Positions 32,518 through 34,159 of a DNA stretch of 34,159 nucleotides are shown here, in pieces (position 1 is the stretch's first letter; the number at the start of each line of letters is the position of its first letter). Origin of the DNA: Ignavibacteriales bacterium UBA6490. GTDB taxonomy: Bacteria > Bacteroidota > Ignavibacteria > Ignavibacteriales > Ignavibacteriaceae. The notes beneath the pieces are model-generated. The model had not been told where the DNA came from, made no database searches, and saw nothing but the letters and a program-made list of their open reading frames with translations. Both the position numbers and the translations under genes were made by a program. The stretch lies in contig DJMM01000008.1 in assembly GCA_002435365.1 (NCBI GenBank), positions 46,375 to 80,533 on the forward strand. The letters are read 5' to 3'.

Positions 32518-33123
32518 TTGAAACGAGGTATGATTCTCGGCTGTTCTATAGCCGGTGGTGTTTTGGTTATACTCATAATTCTTGTGGTTTGGGCTGTCGG
32601 GGCATACAATAATCTTGTTACTTTGAACGAGGAAGTAACTCAGACGTGGGGACAGGTTGAAAACCAATACCAACGCAGGTTTGATCTTATTCCTAATCTT
32701 GTAAGTACGGTAAAAGGTTATGCTGATTTTGAAAGAGGTGTTCTGACCGATGTAACTGAGGCCAGGGCGAAAGTCAGCCAGTTTAATATTACTCCCGAAG
32801 TGCTGAATGATCCGCAGGCGTTTCAGCGCTTTCAGCAGACGCAGGGAGAACTTTCAGGTGCATTAAGCAGACTTCTTGTTACCGTAGAGAATTATCCCCA
32901 GCTTAAAGCTAATGAAAATTTCCTGCAGCTTCAGCAGCAGCTTGAAGGTACTGAAAACCGCATAAATGTAGCCAGGAACAGGTTCAATGAAGTTGTTCAA
33001 AGATATAATACCTCGATTAAAAGATTTCCGAATACAATATTCGCAGGCTTGTTCAATTTCACTGAGAAACAATATTTTAAATCCGTATCCGGTGCGGAGA
33101 ATGCGCCCAAAGTTGAATTTTGA
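32518..33123 (+). CDS. lemA: LemA-family membrane protein, TTG start
   Basis: This 201-residue protein has a single N-terminal membrane anchor (SIAGGVLVILIILVVWAVGA) and the helical LemA domain. The domain opens YNNLVTLNEEVTQTWGQVEN and continues QYQRRFDLIPNLVSTVKGYA, the diagnostic block, and NVARNRFNEVVQRYN near residues 148-162. The start is TTG at 32518: AGGAGG, the best ribosome-binding site in the window, ends 5 nt before it, whereas the next ATG (32527) is 14 nt away. The gene is followed at a 1-bp overlap by a TPM-domain gene, a pairing seen in many bacteria. Its biochemical function is not established; envelope stress or membrane remodelling roles have been proposed. Confidence 0.93.
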   Translation: MKRGMILGCSIAGGVLVILIILVVWAVGAYNNLVTLNEEVTQTWGQVENQYQRRFDLIPNLVSTVKGYADFERGVLTDVTEARAKVSQFNITPEVLNDPQAFQRFQQTQGELSGALSRLLVTVENYPQLKANENFLQLQQQLEGTENRINVARNRFNEVVQRYNTSIKRFPNTIFAGLFNFTEKQYFKSVSGAENAPKVEF

Positions 33124-33839
33124 TGAAAATCCTGCTGCCGTTTGTTCTTTTTTGCCAGATTTTATATTCACAGCCGGTTGTCCCTGAACTGAAACTGTGG
33201 GCAACCGACTTTACTAATACACTTACATCCTCTGAACTGAACCAGCTTAATAAGAAATTAAAAGATTATGAGGATACCACCAGTACCCAGCTGGTGGTAC
33301 TTATGATTTCTTCCCTGCAGGATTACCCGATTGAGTATTATACCCTCGAGGTTGCCGAAAAAAATAAAATAGGAACGGAAAAAAATGATAACGGATTGCT
33401 TTTACTGGTTGTAAAAAACGACAGGAAAGTGAGAATTGAAGTAGGTTATGGCCTTGAAGGTGCAGTACCCGATGCGCTTGCCGGTTCCATCATCAGAAAT
33501 GTAATGATACCGTATTTCCGGCAGAATGATTATTACGGCGGAATTGAGGCAGGAGTGGATGCTGTTATAAAAGCGGCTGCAGGTGAATATAAACAGGATA
33601 AAAAAGAGGAAACGAAACCGGTATCCGGATTTTTTTCCATTATGTTTATCCTTTTTATAATTTATATGATTTTTATCAGAAGAGGAAGACGAAGCGGACT
33701 GATTTTTCTTCCCGGAGCGCTGGGAGGCCTGGGCGGAAGAAGAAGCAGCAGCTGGGGAGGATTTGGCGGTGGCGGCTTCGGAGGATTTTCCGGTGGGGGA
33801 GGCGGTTTTGGCGGCGGCGGTGCCTCAGGAAGCTGGTGA
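33123..33839 (+). CDS. TPM-domain (YgcG-like) membrane protein with Gly-rich tail
   Basis: This 238-residue protein has a signal peptide (MKILLPFVLFCQILYSQ) and a TPM domain over about residues 25-150. The domain contains TDFTNTLTSSELNQLNKKLK, TSTQLVVLMISSLQDYPIEY, NGLLLLVVKNDRKVRIEVGY and EGAVPDALAGSII. A membrane segment (FFSIMFILFIIYMIFI) follows near residue 170, and then a glycine/serine-rich tail ending GGGASGSW. That tail is typical of YgcG/TPM proteins, whose members have been linked to photosystem II repair or acid phosphatase activity in other organisms. The ATG at 33123 overlaps the lemA stop by 1 bp (TGATG). Together the pair forms a small membrane operon. No terminator is seen directly after it. 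Confidence 0.92.
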   Translation: MKILLPFVLFCQILYSQPVVPELKLWATDFTNTLTSSELNQLNKKLKDYEDTTSTQLVVLMISSLQDYPIEYYTLEVAEKNKIGTEKNDNGLLLLVVKNDRKVRIEVGYGLEGAVPDALAGSIIRNVMIPYFRQNDYYGGIEAGVDAVIKAAAGEYKQDKKEETKPVSGFFSIMFILFIIYMIFIRRGRRSGLIFLPGALGGLGGRRSSSWGGFGGGGFGGFSGGGGGFGGGGASGSW

Positions 33840-34159
33840 GACTTGAAAAGTTCGAAGTTCAAGGTTCGAAGTTTCTCTTAATAGTCGCAACAACTGTGTG
33901 TAGTATTTGTCATTTCGCCCGAAAGGAAAAATCTTAGAATAGAGCGAAAAGATTTCTCAGTCACTTTGTTCCTTCAAAAAGACAAATCATTACGCATTAT
34001 ATTATACATCGAACCCGCTACAGGCGGGCAGGCTTTAAACTTTGAACTTTCCTTCTGTCTAAACCACGATTCACATCCGGCAACTGACGGATAAGAAGGA
34101 GTTAAAGGATTATCAGTTAACATATTTTTGTAACGCTTCAAATGGAAATGGAAATCCCT
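33840..34159. repeat. Nested intergenic repeat element
   Basis: No convincing gene is seen in this 320-bp stretch. It holds four 7-bp iterations of AAGTTCG type (33848-33875) and two inverted copies on the far side (34036-34049). Between them are an 83-bp imperfect palindrome (33905-33987) with a perfect 7-bp terminal inverted repeat (ATTTGTC/GACAAAT) and an inner AAATCTT/AAGATTT pair, and a GC hairpin CCCGC-tacag-GCGGG (34014-34028). The TGTCATTTCG...AAATCTT core resembles dispersed intergenic repeats seen in Bacteroidota genomes. Confidence 0.6.

Noticed and set aside
33662..33862. Proline-rich - strand frame of 66 codons
   Set aside because: It is the complement of the glycine-rich tail of the TPM-domain protein and has no independent support.
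1..34159. tRNA genes, CRISPR arrays, insertion sequences and prophage genes
   Set aside because: Looked for by eye along the window; no cloverleaf sequence, spaced identical repeats of CRISPR type or transposase/integrase gene was found.

Overview
The window looks like a chromosomal stretch from an Ignavibacteria-type member of the Bacteroidota/Chlorobi group. The strongest clue is the secreted metalloprotease at 12532-14457, which ends in a type IX secretion (T9SS) sorting domain with the 'QNYPNPFNPSTTI' signature common in that lineage. Supporting clues are a DUF4837 lipoprotein, a DUF2723 glycosyltransferase-like protein, Bacteroidota-style 2[4Fe-4S] ferredoxins, low GC and generally weak Shine-Dalgarno sequences. 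The placement rests on recognised families only, not on a marker-gene tree. No rRNA, tRNA, CRISPR array, insertion sequence or prophage was seen. The content is mostly core metabolism and envelope genes.

Layout. 1-1034 (-): 5' part of a PBP4-type D-Ala-D-Ala carboxypeptidase running off the left edge. 1171-3839 (+): LOG-family Rossmann protein, Crp/Fnr regulator, exported YceI protein and a degenerate Rossmann protein, closed by a bidirectional terminator at 3990-4017. 4042-7353 (-): a tight run of exported M14 carboxypeptidase, ECF sigma factor, small sigma-partner candidate, universal stress protein, zinc-ribbon protein and rpsU. 7418-9284: thioredoxin-like protein (+), outer-membrane barrel (-), TPMT-type methyltransferase (+). 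9351-14457 (+): orphan AddB-like nuclease and the T9SS-exported M43 protease, then a strong terminator.

14508-14907 is a 400-bp regulatory gap with an 11-bp tandem repeat, a near-consensus promoter and a terminator-like hairpin in the greA leader. It feeds a compact operon, 14908-22881 (+): greA, ribD, ribE, tilS, hpt, ftsH, polyprenol-kinase-like gene, DUF4837 lipoprotein. This joins transcription fidelity, riboflavin synthesis, tRNA-Ile decoding, purine salvage and membrane proteolysis. 22884-28414 (-): two tandem ferredoxins, glnE and a DUF2723 membrane protein. The only ATG for glnE lies inside the terminator hairpin of the ferredoxin before it.

28699-33839 (+): DUF2203 protein, acyl-CoA dehydrogenase, then a translationally coupled three-gene set. 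That set is an exported YidD-like protein plus two diverged paralogues, each with TPR-like N-terminal helices and a PG-x-G-x-I-Y membrane domain; it is the best candidate here for an undescribed envelope system. LemA and TPM-domain proteins follow. 33840-34159 is a nested intergenic repeat element with 7-bp iterations, an 83-bp imperfect palindrome and a GC hairpin.

Several upstream regions carry TTGnnn-N17-TAnnnT promoters of ordinary sigma-70 shape, while yceI and the DUF2203 gene instead show the Bacteroidota TAnnTTTG box. Three genes (rpsU, ribD, lemA) appear to start at TTG.
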